From assembly GCF_029978005.1 (NCBI RefSeq), contig NZ_JARKOZ010000044.1, positions 62,001 through 126,000 of the forward strand: a stretch of DNA of 64,000 nucleotides. Reading direction: 5' to 3'. The first letter of the stretch is position 1; each line of letters starts with the position of its first letter. Made by a program: the position numbers and the translations under genes. Positions 51,292-60,225 of the stretch are shown here, piece by piece. Below the pieces are notes generated by a model, which saw nothing but the letters and a program-made list of their open reading frames with translations, searched no databases and was not told the origin of the DNA. The DNA is from Solidesulfovibrio sp. Lineage in GTDB: Bacteria; Desulfobacterota; Desulfovibrionia; Desulfovibrionales; Desulfovibrionaceae.

Positions 51292-54104
51292 GAATCCTCC
51301 ATGCTTGCAAGCATTTCTATCCCCGGGTCACGGGTGTGACCAGCCATGTGGAGCATCTTTCCCGGGAGCAGGCGTTGTCGGGCCATCATGTGGCCGTGGC
51401 CACCTGGAACGAGGACGGCCAGGGACATTCTCCCGAGGGGTTGACGGTCCTGCGGGCCGATCCCGGGGCTCAGGACCAATTGATCGGGCTCATGGAGGCC
51501 TTTGATCCCGACGTCATCCACGCCCACTCGATCTGGGACGTGTCCCACGCCGCCGCCCGCGCCGCCCGGCGCTTGGGGCGGGCCTACGTGATCACCACCC
51601 ATGGCACGTGCCATCTCCTGGCGGCCGCCCACGCCGCCGCGTCCCTGAGGCAAAGGCTGCATTGGAATGTGTGGCGTCGGCGCGTGTATTGGCTCGACCT
51701 GTTGCGGGGCGCCGACGTGGTCATCGCCCTCAATGCCCTCGAGGAAACCCATGCGCTGACGGCCGGGGTCGCCATCGATCGGATCCTGCGCATCCCCAAT
51801 GCCGTGGACGCGGAGCTTTTCCACCCCCCGCGCGGCGGAGAGGACTGGCGCAGGAATGCCGACGCGCAGTGGTTCACGGTGCTGTTCGTCGGATCCATGG
51901 AGGAGCATAAGGGGATTTTCGACGTCCTCGAAGCGGCCGCGGCCCTGCGGACATGCGTTCCGTTCGCGCGTTGGCTGCTTTGCGGCGACGGCCCCGACCT
52001 GGAACGTGCCTTTCTGACGGCGGACGCCAGCGGCGTGACGGATGTCGTCGTTTTCCTGGGCAGGGTGGAGCGGGCCAGGATCCCGGAGCTGTACCAGCTT
52101 GCCGATGCGGTGGTGGCGCCTTCGCACATGGAGGCCTTTTCCACGGTGCTGCTGGAAGGCATGGCCAGCGGCCTGCCGTGCGTTGGCACCAACGTGGGCG
52201 GCACGCCCTGCATCATCGACCATGACGAGACCGGGTTCCTCATCGCCCGGGGCGACTCCCGGGCTTTGGCGGACAAGGTCGGCTGGCTGGCGCGCCATCC
52301 CCGGAAGGCTGCGGCCATGGGGCAGGCCGGACGGGAGAAGGTCAGACGCAATTTCACCTGGCCCCAGGTGGCCGCCCGCATCGAAGGGGCCTACCGCTTG
52401 GCCCTGGGCCTCCTGCTGTGCTGCCTGATCCTTTGCCGATCGGCCCTGGCCGCCGATGTCGCGGCGGTGGACATGTTGACCATGCTCGATCCGCTGACCG
52501 GCCACGACATGGACGTCCCGGCCAGGGCGTGGCGGCAGGCCAATCCCGTCTGGAACGGGTCGGCGATAACGCTGCGCCTTGCCCGGGGGGAGACGGGGGC
52601 CTTTCAACTGGTGCTGTTGCCCGAGGCCGGGGAGCGCCTGGAGGGCATCCGCATCGTGGTGGAATTGTCCGAACAGGTTCCCTGGACGGCCTACCGCGCC
52701 TGGCATATCTGGAACGTTCCCGAGGTGGCCGTGCCCATGGGGGACGACAAGCCTTCCTTCGATATTCCGAGCCGGCTGCCCGTCGAGCGCCCCCCCACCG
52801 CCGCGTTTCGGGCCTTCCCTATCGTCGTCGAGCTGTCCGCGCCCCGGGGGCTCGAGTGCGACCGGGTGCACGGCCAGGTCCGCGTCACCTGGAAGGGCGG
52901 CGGTGCGACCCTGCCGTTGGCGCTGACGGTGCTGCCCCTGACCTTGCCGGTGCACCCAGCCTTCCTCGTGGAGATGAATTCCTACGGCGACTACCTGCGG
53001 TTGCTGCCGGCCGATCGGGAAACATTCTTGTCCATCCACCGGCTGTTCCGGCATTTCCGCTGCACCTTCACCCTGGTTCCCTACCGGCAGGCCGGCGACC
53101 CGGTCCTGGACTTTCTGACCCCGACCCTGGCGGCGGACGGGAGCCCGGATTTCACGGCCTTCGATGCCGCTTTGGCGGGTCTTTTTACCGGCGCGGCCTT
53201 TCCGGACGGTCAGCCGCTTTCCCATTTTCTCCTGCCTTTCCAGGCGCAGTGGCCCGTTCCCCTGAAGATGAACGCTTCGCGCTTCGCGGCGCGAAACGTC
53301 GAGTTGCGACAGGCCGTTGCCAGGCATATCGCGATCAAGGACTGGCGGGCCACCCGGTTTCAGGAATTTCACAACGAAAACCCGGAACATGGAGCCAAGG
53401 TGCCCTGGCGGCTGGACGAGCCGGTCACGCAACGGGATTTGGCCGGTCACGACCGCTTCCTGGGCTTTCTCGGCCTGGCCTGCGGGGCCGGCGACGGGGC
53501 CTGCCCCCTGCACTATCGCATCGATATATCCGACTGGCGTCCTCTTCGCAGGTGGCTGCAACGGCTGGCCGTCAAGGGGGCGAGGGATTGGTCCGTATCG
53601 GCCGATCCCGCCTTTCTGGACAAGGAAGCCGTGCGTTTTTTCCGTGAATCGGGCGGAGACTGGCTGTTGGCCTACGGCGAACTGCCGGGATTCCGGAGCA
53701 AGGACCGGCCCACGCCCTGGGTGCGCTTCCCGGTGTTCCTGGCGCGATTTTCCACCTTGGGCTTGGACGGCTTCGCGCAATGGCAGGTGGACTGTTGGCG
53801 GGACAAATCACTCGAAGGCATTCCCGATGCGGCCGTCCCTCTGTTGTATTCAAATGCCGCCGGAGCCCGGGATCTGATCTGGCCCGGGGCGTACCTGGGA
53901 CTTGACGGCCCCTTGCCCTCCTTGCGGCTTTTCGCCCTTCGTGAGGGCCTCAACCTGATCGATTACGCGTCCTTGGCGCGGAAATGCCGGCCGGAGATGG
54001 CCCGTGTCCTCTGCAGCGCGCTTGCCGGCGTGTCCGACGCCGCGTCGGCCTATGCCCTCAAATCGAGGCTCGCCGCAGTGGCGTCGGGAAGGTGCGGCGA
54101 ATGA
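51288..54104 (+). CDS. Fusion: GT4 glycosyltransferase, signal/TM segment, DUF4091 (GH123-like) domain
   Basis: A 938-residue fusion. Residues 1-370 are a complete GT4 (HACKHFYPRVTGVTSHVEHL, GSMEEHKGIFDVLEAAAAL, SHMEAFSTVLLEGMASGLPC) ending at its usual last helix. Residues 371-390 are LALGLLLCCLILCRSALAA, which has the form of a signal peptide or membrane anchor. Residues ~391-938 resemble DUF4091/GH123-like proteins (GLDGFAQWQVDCW, GLDGPLPSLRLFALREGLN). A TTG at 52398 with AAGGGG 8 bases upstream could start a separate exported DUF4091 protein. As one chain, the GT would be cytoplasmic and the GH-like part periplasmic, which is topologically reasonable. The start at 51288 overlaps the previous gene as ATGA. 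Confidence 0.8.
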   Translation: MRILHACKHFYPRVTGVTSHVEHLSREQALSGHHVAVATWNEDGQGHSPEGLTVLRADPGAQDQLIGLMEAFDPDVIHAHSIWDVSHAAARAARRLGRAYVITTHGTCHLLAAAHAAASLRQRLHWNVWRRRVYWLDLLRGADVVIALNALEETHALTAGVAIDRILRIPNAVDAELFHPPRGGEDWRRNADAQWFTVLFVGSMEEHKGIFDVLEAAAALRTCVPFARWLLCGDGPDLERAFLTADASGVTDVVVFLGRVERARIPELYQLADAVVAPSHMEAFSTVLLEGMASGLPCVGTNVGGTPCIIDHDETGFLIARGDSRALADKVGWLARHPRKAAAMGQAGREKVRRNFTWPQVAARIEGAYRLALGLLLCCLILCRSALAADVAAVDMLTMLDPLTGHDMDVPARAWRQANPVWNGSAITLRLARGETGAFQLVLLPEAGERLEGIRIVVELSEQVPWTAYRAWHIWNVPEVAVPMGDDKPSFDIPSRLPVERPPTAAFRAFPIVVELSAPRGLECDRVHGQVRVTWKGGGATLPLALTVLPLTLPVHPAFLVEMNSYGDYLRLLPADRETFLSIHRLFRHFRCTFTLVPYRQAGDPVLDFLTPTLAADGSPDFTAFDAALAGLFTGAAFPDGQPLSHFLLPFQAQWPVPLKMNASRFAARNVELRQAVARHIAIKDWRATRFQEFHNENPEHGAKVPWRLDEPVTQRDLAGHDRFLGFLGLACGAGDGACPLHYRIDISDWRPLRRWLQRLAVKGARDWSVSADPAFLDKEAVRFFRESGGDWLLAYGELPGFRSKDRPTPWVRFPVFLARFSTLGLDGFAQWQVDCWRDKSLEGIPDAAVPLLYSNAAGARDLIWPGAYLGLDGPLPSLRLFALREGLNLIDYASLARKCRPEMARVLCSALAGVSDAASAYALKSRLAAVASGRCGE

Positions 54105-55153
54105 ACGCGGCGATGAAACGGGTTGTGGCCAGAAGCTGTCAGGGGCTTGGCGTCGACAGGATTCTGCGGCGGTTGTCGCCGGGCCGGTTCGTGGTGTTGA
54201 TGTTTCACCGGGTCGTGTCCGCGGCCAGGTTGAAGACCAGCGCCAATGCCTCCCTGATGGTAGCGGAAGGGACTTTTCGCCGGATGGCCGAGACCCTGGC
54301 CCGGCGAAGCCATTGCCTTCCTCTGCGCCAGGCCCTCTCCCTGGCCGCAACCGGGGCCAGATACGCCAAGCCCGTGGTGGCGCTCACCTTCGACGACGGA
54401 TACGGCGATTTCTTCGAGGCGGGTTTTCCCGTTCTCCGCGCGTTCGGCCTTCCGTCGACCATGTTTCTCGCCACGGGTTTTCTCGATCATCCGGATCGTT
54501 TTTTTTGGTGGGATGCCGTGGAAGACTTTTTCGCCGGCCCCCGGGACCTGGAGAGGTTTGCCGGCGCGTCACTGCCAGAGGCGTTTTGGCGGGAGCTCTC
54601 GGCGGTGTCGCAGACTCCTTCCCTGGCCAGCACCGCGGCGTTCATCAGAGGCCCGCTTCGCCGCCTCGATCCGCGCGCACGCTCGCGCTTCCTGAGGATG
54701 CTTCCGGTCCGGGCGGACAGACGGCCGGCCATGCTGTCCTGGGAGCAGGTCCGGGCCATGGCCGCCTCGGGCCTGGTCGATTTCGCCGCGCACGGCGTCA
54801 CCCATCCCCTTTTGGACGAGATGGAGCCCGGGAGCGCTTTGGAAGAAGTGGCGGCGTCGAAGCGGCGCATCGAGGAGGAGACGGGGCGGCCTGTGACCTC
54901 CTTCGCCTATCCTGCCGGGCGCATCCCCTCGTATTACAGGGAAATGCTGGCGCAAGCGGGCATCGATCTGGCCGTGTCCACCCGATTCGGGCCCAATGAC
55001 GCCCGAAGCGACCCCTTGCTGCTGCGACGGGTGGACGCGCGCTTTTGCTGCCCGGACGAGGTCTTTGATCCTGCGTACTTCATGGCGGTTTGTTCCGGCT
55101 GCCTCGACTGGCTTCACGTCCTTCGGGAGGCGAGACATGCCTTGGTCGGTTGA
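54101..55153 (+). CDS. Polysaccharide deacetylase (NodB fold)
   Basis: A 350-residue NodB-type deacetylase. Motifs are FVVLMFHRVV at the start, VALTFDDGYGDFFEAGFPVL (Asp pair), FAAHGVTHPLLDEM (metal His) and TSFAYPAGRIPSYY. No signal peptide is seen. It is the third deacetylase in the window and the second in this operon, and is more like the 46.0 kb enzyme than the DUF3473 one. It begins with an ATGA overlap with the DUF4091 fusion and overlaps the next gene by 17 bases. Confidence 0.86.
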   Translation: MNAAMKRVVARSCQGLGVDRILRRLSPGRFVVLMFHRVVSAARLKTSANASLMVAEGTFRRMAETLARRSHCLPLRQALSLAATGARYAKPVVALTFDDGYGDFFEAGFPVLRAFGLPSTMFLATGFLDHPDRFFWWDAVEDFFAGPRDLERFAGASLPEAFWRELSAVSQTPSLASTAAFIRGPLRRLDPRARSRFLRMLPVRADRRPAMLSWEQVRAMAASGLVDFAAHGVTHPLLDEMEPGSALEEVAASKRRIEEETGRPVTSFAYPAGRIPSYYREMLAQAGIDLAVSTRFGPNDARSDPLLLRRVDARFCCPDEVFDPAYFMAVCSGCLDWLHVLREARHALVG

Positions 55154-56132
55154 TGCCCTGGAGGGACTGCAAAGCGGCGGGGCCGTCTCGGACGCGGCCT
55201 CCTGGCTGCGGGCCTGCGCGGAAACCGACGCCGGCGAAACGGTGGTGCTGCGGCAGGGTCGCGTGCTTTTGCCGCTGCACTGGCGGCGGCGGCATGGCCT
55301 TGTGGTGGTGGAGGCCCTGGGGCAGGAGCACCGGTCCGTGGCCGGGCCGCTCGGCGTCGGGGAAGAGGGCATGCCGGCCCTGCGGCCCGAGGATCTTCCG
55401 CACAAGGCCGACCTCGCCGATTTCCGGCGCTTCCCCGCGGCCTATGCCGACAGTCTGTTTCCCTCGTGCGCCTCCCGGTTGGCGCGCGTCGACATCGAGC
55501 GCTTCAAACGGACGCTGGCCGCCGACGAGGAGGCGTTTCTCGCCACCCTTTCCAAAGGGGCGCGCAAGGATCTGCACTACGCGATGCGACGGGTGGAGCG
55601 GGTGTTCGGAAAGGACGCGGCGCGCCACGAAGCCGTGATCCTCCAGGCGGCCAACTGGGAGGCGACCTGGGAAAAGGCGGCCGGACTGGCGCGACGCAGC
55701 TGGCAGGGAAGAGCCGGGGTATCCGTTTTCACAAGCGGGAAAAGGGAACGCTTTTTAGAGAAATTGATGCAAAACGGCATGATGGTGAAAATGCATTTCT
55801 ATCGTTGCGGAGACGTTCTGACCGCGGTCGCCATAACGATGGAGACAAACTGTGAAATATTGATTTACGCCCACGAATACCACTGTGCTTATGCAAAGTA
55901 TCGACCGGGGCATATCCTCAATTTCCACGTCATCGCCGAGGCCCTGTCCCAGGGTATCCCCATCCTTGATTTCGGGGTTGGGGCCACGCGGCATAAATAC
56001 GAATGGCAGTGCGTTCCGCAGACGTTGTGGAGAGTGCTCGTGCCGTTGAACTGGAAGGGGCGGCTGGCCTTGGCCTATCAACGAGCGCGCTGGGCCTGTG
56101 GGGGATTGCGCGACCGGGCGGCGAAGACATGA
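55137..56132 (+). CDS. GNAT/FemAB-like acyltransferase (BioF2/CelD type)
   Basis: A 331-residue protein of the GNAT acetyltransferase_6 / CelD-BcsL type. The middle has FLATLSKGARKDLHYAMRRVER and the catalytic fold shows WEKAAGLARRSWQG, FLEKLMQNGMMVKMHFYRCGDVLTAVAI and the end GIPILDFGVGATRHKYEW. Such proteins are proposed to attach acyl or amino-acyl groups to exopolysaccharides (for example in cellulose and capsule loci). GGGAGG precedes the ATG at 55137. The second half is encoded by A+T-richer sequence than its neighbours. It is distinct from the exosortase-type FemAB at 42.9 kb. Confidence 0.8.
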   Translation: MPWSVDALEGLQSGGAVSDAASWLRACAETDAGETVVLRQGRVLLPLHWRRRHGLVVVEALGQEHRSVAGPLGVGEEGMPALRPEDLPHKADLADFRRFPAAYADSLFPSCASRLARVDIERFKRTLAADEEAFLATLSKGARKDLHYAMRRVERVFGKDAARHEAVILQAANWEATWEKAAGLARRSWQGRAGVSVFTSGKRERFLEKLMQNGMMVKMHFYRCGDVLTAVAITMETNCEILIYAHEYHCAYAKYRPGHILNFHVIAEALSQGIPILDFGVGATRHKYEWQCVPQTLWRVLVPLNWKGRLALAYQRARWACGGLRDRAAKT

Positions 56133-57331
56133 TGGCCACCGCATCCGACAACCCCGTCCCGCGACGGCTTTCCCGCGAGGGGGAGGCCGGGGTCTTGCCC
56201 GAAGTCGACGGGCTTCGCCTGGCGCATTTGATTCTCGACATGGGGTTTGGCGGCGCGGAACGGTTGGCCCAGGACGTCGCCATCGCCCTGCAAGAGCGGG
56301 GCGCGCGGTGCCATGTCGTCTGTTTCGACGCCATTTCCGGCAATACGGCCCCCCTGGCGCGCCATGGAATTCCGGTCGAACTCATTCAAAGGAAGCAGAT
56401 CGCCTTCGACAGCCGGGCCTGTTTGCGCCTGCTGCGGCGTTTGAAGGCCCTTGGCGTGCAGCTCCTCCATGCCCACGACCTGTCCAGCCTGTCCTATGCC
56501 GTGGCCGCGGGGCTGCTCTTGGGCATTCCCGTGGTCATGACCGAGCACAGCCGCCACTATATCGAGGCGCGCCGGATCAGGCGGCTGGAGAAACGCCTGC
56601 TTTGCCTGGGGGTGCGCCGATTGGTCGCGGTCTCGCCGGAACTGGCCCGGGCGAGCGTCGAGCGGGACCATGTCGCGCCTGGCAAGGTCGCGGTGATCGA
56701 GAACGGCGTGGACGTGGAACGCTACGCCCGGGCGCAGGGCCGCGCTTTTCGCGAGGAGCTCGCCCTGGGGCCCGGCGAGGCCCTGGTGGGCATGGTCGGC
56801 CGGCTGGAGGCGATCAAGGGGCCCGACGTGTTGTTGGAGGCGTTCACCGCCCTGGCCGGGCGCTTTCCCGGGGCCAGGCTGGCATATGTCGGCGAAGGGG
56901 GGCTGGGGGAGGCGCTTCGCGCCCGAAGCCAGGCTCTGGGGTTGGCCGCGCGGGTGCGCTTTCTGGGGAGCCGCTCGGACATCCCCCAGGTCATGTCCGG
57001 CCTGGACATCCTCGTCCTGCCGTCCCTTTCCGAGGGGCTGCCCCTTGCCCTGCTGGAAGGCATGGCCGCGGGCCGGGCCGTGGTGGCCACGGCGGTGGGG
57101 CGGGTCCCGGGCATCGTGCGGCCTGCCTGGGAGGGCGAAAACGGAAGGCTCGTGCCCCCCGGCGATGTCCGGGCCCTCGCCCGGACCCTCATGACCCTGC
57201 TCGGGGATGCGCCGTTGCGGGCGAGGCTTGGGCGGGCAGCCCAGGATTTTGTCGCCAGGCGCTACCGCCTGCAGGATACGTTTCGAAACTACCAGACGGT
57301 CTACGCCCAGGCCTTGGCCGGGAGAACCTGA
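56129..57331 (+). CDS. Glycosyltransferase family 4
   Basis: A 400-residue GT4. N-terminal LILDMGFGGAERLAQDVAIAL, then HAHDLSSLSYAVAAG and EHSRHYIEARR (acceptor domain). C-terminal GRLEAIKGPDVLLEAFTAL, YVGEGGLGEALR and SLSEGLPLALLEGMAAGRAVVATAVGRVPGIV. The first ~30 residues before the fold are unconserved; a later start is possible, but the ATGA overlap at 56129 supports this one. It is in the exosortase-type GT branch that also occurs in other EPS loci; the sugar is unknown. Confidence 0.88.
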   Translation: MMATASDNPVPRRLSREGEAGVLPEVDGLRLAHLILDMGFGGAERLAQDVAIALQERGARCHVVCFDAISGNTAPLARHGIPVELIQRKQIAFDSRACLRLLRRLKALGVQLLHAHDLSSLSYAVAAGLLLGIPVVMTEHSRHYIEARRIRRLEKRLLCLGVRRLVAVSPELARASVERDHVAPGKVAVIENGVDVERYARAQGRAFREELALGPGEALVGMVGRLEAIKGPDVLLEAFTALAGRFPGARLAYVGEGGLGEALRARSQALGLAARVRFLGSRSDIPQVMSGLDILVLPSLSEGLPLALLEGMAAGRAVVATAVGRVPGIVRPAWEGENGRLVPPGDVRALARTLMTLLGDAPLRARLGRAAQDFVARRYRLQDTFRNYQTVYAQALAGRT

Positions 57332-57333
57332 AC

Positions 57334-60225
57334 ATGCCTGCGCCGCCTCCGCCCGATCCCCGCGAACTGGCGCGTTCCGCGTTGGATTGGCTGCGCCGTC
57401 TCCAGGTCCGGGAGGACGGCTATGACCAGGGCGGCATTGCCGATCCCCTGGACGGGCGGGTGGCCGGGGAGCACTACGCCACCACGCATTTCGCCTGGTG
57501 CTGCGCCCTCCAGCACCAGGCCCGGCCGGACGGGGAGTTGCTCGAGGCGGCCCTGAGCGCCATGGCCTTCCACCTGCGCACTTCCCCGGACGAGTACGCG
57601 CCGGGGACATGGTCCTACCACTGGGATTTCAACAACCTGGCCTCCGTGGAGACATACTTGCTGTTGCGCGGGGAGGCGCCGGGCGCCTTGGGCGAGGCGT
57701 GGCTTGCGAGCCTGCGCGGTTGGAAGACCAATGTCCACTGGGCGGTGAACTGGGTGGCCATGCGGGCCTTGGCCCATTTCAGGCGGTTCGGGTTGTTCGG
57801 CGACGACTCGGATCGCCTCGCGGCGGGCGAGTGGCTGGCCTATGTGCTGGCGTCGCAACTGCCTGACGGAGGCATCGAGGACGTTCGGGGCAAGAGCCTG
57901 CCCAGCCAGTACCATGCCTACGTCGCCTGTCTGCTGCACCGCCTGTTGCCGACCCATCCCGGCGTGTCGCGGGCCGTCGTCCTGTCGGCGCGCTGGCTTC
58001 TGGCCATCACCGGCCCGGACGGCGAGAGCAACGCCCTGGGACGCGGCCAGGGGCAGGTCTTCGGCTATGCCTGCGCGGTCTACCTGTTTCGGGCCGCGGT
58101 GGGGCTGGACCCGCAGCATGCCCCCCAGTACCGCTTCGCGGCCCGGAAGACCTTGGAACGGTTGCGTCGGTTCCAGACAGGGGAAGGATGGTGGCCGCTG
58201 GTGTGCAACCGGCTTCCCGTCAAACGTCGGGCAGGCTGGTACGACTATCACCATTTGAGCGTGTACAACGCCTTCGCCGCCGTCTGGCTGACCCTCGCCG
58301 GGGCCTTGCCGATGCTGCCGGGACCGGCGGAGCCCCCCCCGTCGGGCGTCGCCTGGCTCCGGGATTCGGGCCTGCTGGCGGTGCGGCGCAAGCGGTGGTT
58401 CGCCCTCTTCGGCGCGGGCCGCGACGGGGCCGGGTACGCCACCGAGGCGGGCATCACCCCGCACGATCTCCAATGGGAAGGCCGGACGCTTTTCCGCTAT
58501 CCTCTGGGGCCGGGGCCGGGGAAGTACGGAATCCTGGCCCGGGACAGCGGACAGGAGGCCAACTGCTGGTCGCCGCTCTGGAGGGTGGGGGACGGGCCCT
58601 GGCGGGCGCCGACGGGCGCGCAAGGGACCTTGGAACCGGGACCGGGGCGCAACCGCTGGAGGTTGCGCCTGTCGCGGGATGGCGCGCTGTGGCAGCGGGA
58701 ACTTGTGCTGGGGCGGCGTTTCCTTGAGGCCAGGGACAGCCTGGATTTGCCGGCAAACCCTGGCGATTTGCCGGACGTGACCATCCGGACCCACAATTTC
58801 GGCTGGGCGGCCGACAGCCCGTGGCGGCTGGGACCGACGTATGCGCGGGATACCCTCGACGGCACGGTTCTGCGGCTCTGGGGCGGCGAGCCCCTGGCCG
58901 AGGCCGGGACGCTGGAAACCGCCTGGGGCGAAACCCGCGTCCTGGCGGCCACGGGAAACGGCGCGTCCGTTCGCTGCGGCTGGCGTCTGCGCCAGGGACC
59001 GGCCCCCGTCGGGGGACGGCTGCCCGGCATCGTCTGTTTGAGTTGGGACCCGTGGTCCACGCTTTGGAAACGCAAGCAACGGCTGCTCTTCGAGCTGGCC
59101 CGCAGTGGCCGGTCGCCGCGTACCCTGTACGTGGAGCCGAGCATCCCCCTGACCGGGATTCTCGAAGACGCCTGGAGCCTTGTGCGGCCGCAAGGGGAGC
59201 GCTCCCGCCGCTGTCTGCGCGGGAGGCCCGTGGATATTGGCCATGGCTTGCATCTGGCCTCTCCCTTGTGGCCTTGGCCGGGGCGACGCACCTTTCCGGG
59301 GCTGGGCCGGGCCAACCACCGGTCCTGGCTGGCCCAGCTGCGCCGCTTCGTCGACCGGGTCGGGTTCCCCGACGGCTACGTGCTGTGGCTGTACCATCCG
59401 GCCCAGCGCGACGCCTTGGACGTCCTGGGCGACGACGCGGAACTGGTGGTCTTCGATTGGACCGACGATTGGGTCCAGGCCCTGCCTGAGGAGCAGGCCG
59501 CCAGGGACGGGCGGCTCCTTGAAGACCGGCAGCGGGAAATGCTGTGCCGGGCGGATGTGGTCTTCGCCGTGTCCAAAGCCCTCGTCAAACGGGCCGAGGC
59601 CTGGTGCCCGCAAGTCCATTACCTGCCGAACGCCACGGATCCGGAGGTGTTTCGGCCCTGGGACCCGGGCCTGTCCCCCCACCCCCTGCTGGGCCGCCGG
59701 CCGGCCCTGGTCTATCTTTCCCAGATCAACGAACGCCTGGATGTGGAACTGCTCCGGGCGATCGCCCTGGCCAGGCCCCAGTGGGCCGTGATCATGGCCG
59801 GTCCGTTGGTATGCGGCGAAGCCGTGGTCGCCCCGCTGCAAGGGCTTGCCAACGTGCTATGGACCGGCCCGTTGCCGTATCAGGAGGCGGCGGCATTGGC
59901 CGCCCAGGCCGATGTCTGTCTTTTGCCCCACCGCGAGGACGCCCTGACCGGCGTGCTCGATCCCATCAAGATCTACGACTACCTGGCCACGGGACGCCCC
60001 ATCGTGTCCACGGCGGTGGCCATGCACCCGGATGTGGCGCCGTTGGTGCGGGTGGCCAGCGGCCCGCGGGCCTTCATCGAGGCCGTGGAATCGGCCCTGG
60101 CCGAACCGCCTTCGGCGGCCGAACGCCGGGCCCGGGCGGCCAAGGCCCATACCTGGGCCGCCCGGGCCCGGCAAGCCGCCGACGTGCTCGAGAGGTTTTT
60201 CCCCGAGGGGGCGCCATGCGCATAG
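57334..60225 (+). CDS. Fusion: alpha-barrel/beta-sandwich glycan-lyase-like module with C-terminal glycosyltransferase
   Basis: A 963-residue fusion with no stop or good internal start between its parts. Residues ~1-330 are an alpha-helical toroid (ALDWLRRLQVREDG, HYATTHFAWCCALQHQ, KTNVHWAVNWVAMRAL, YDYHHLSVYNAFAAVWL). Residues ~345-560 are a beta-rich part (SGLLAVRRKRWFALFGAGRD, YATEAGITPHDLQWEG). The order recalls heparinase II/III or chondroitin-AC lyase-like proteins. From ~563 a GT-B glycosyltransferase begins (GIVCLSWDPWSTLWKRKQ) and includes LYHPAQRDAL, VVFDWTDDWVQALPE, YLPNATDPEVF and GVLDPIKIYDYLATGRPIVS. There is no signal peptide, so both parts appear cytosolic. It starts 2 bases after the previous gene. 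Confidence 0.78.
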   Translation: MPAPPPPDPRELARSALDWLRRLQVREDGYDQGGIADPLDGRVAGEHYATTHFAWCCALQHQARPDGELLEAALSAMAFHLRTSPDEYAPGTWSYHWDFNNLASVETYLLLRGEAPGALGEAWLASLRGWKTNVHWAVNWVAMRALAHFRRFGLFGDDSDRLAAGEWLAYVLASQLPDGGIEDVRGKSLPSQYHAYVACLLHRLLPTHPGVSRAVVLSARWLLAITGPDGESNALGRGQGQVFGYACAVYLFRAAVGLDPQHAPQYRFAARKTLERLRRFQTGEGWWPLVCNRLPVKRRAGWYDYHHLSVYNAFAAVWLTLAGALPMLPGPAEPPPSGVAWLRDSGLLAVRRKRWFALFGAGRDGAGYATEAGITPHDLQWEGRTLFRYPLGPGPGKYGILARDSGQEANCWSPLWRVGDGPWRAPTGAQGTLEPGPGRNRWRLRLSRDGALWQRELVLGRRFLEARDSLDLPANPGDLPDVTIRTHNFGWAADSPWRLGPTYARDTLDGTVLRLWGGEPLAEAGTLETAWGETRVLAATGNGASVRCGWRLRQGPAPVGGRLPGIVCLSWDPWSTLWKRKQRLLFELARSGRSPRTLYVEPSIPLTGILEDAWSLVRPQGERSRRCLRGRPVDIGHGLHLASPLWPWPGRRTFPGLGRANHRSWLAQLRRFVDRVGFPDGYVLWLYHPAQRDALDVLGDDAELVVFDWTDDWVQALPEEQAARDGRLLEDRQREMLCRADVVFAVSKALVKRAEAWCPQVHYLPNATDPEVFRPWDPGLSPHPLLGRRPALVYLSQINERLDVELLRAIALARPQWAVIMAGPLVCGEAVVAPLQGLANVLWTGPLPYQEAAALAAQADVCLLPHREDALTGVLDPIKIYDYLATGRPIVSTAVAMHPDVAPLVRVASGPRAFIEAVESALAEPPSAAERRARAAKAHTWAARARQAADVLERFFPEGAPCA

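Noticed and set aside
51237-53780. 847-residue minus-strand ORF
   Set aside because: Shadow of the GT4-DUF4091 fusion; no start signal or domain.
57301-59841. 846-residue minus-strand ORF
   Set aside because: Shadow of the lyase-like/GT fusion gene.
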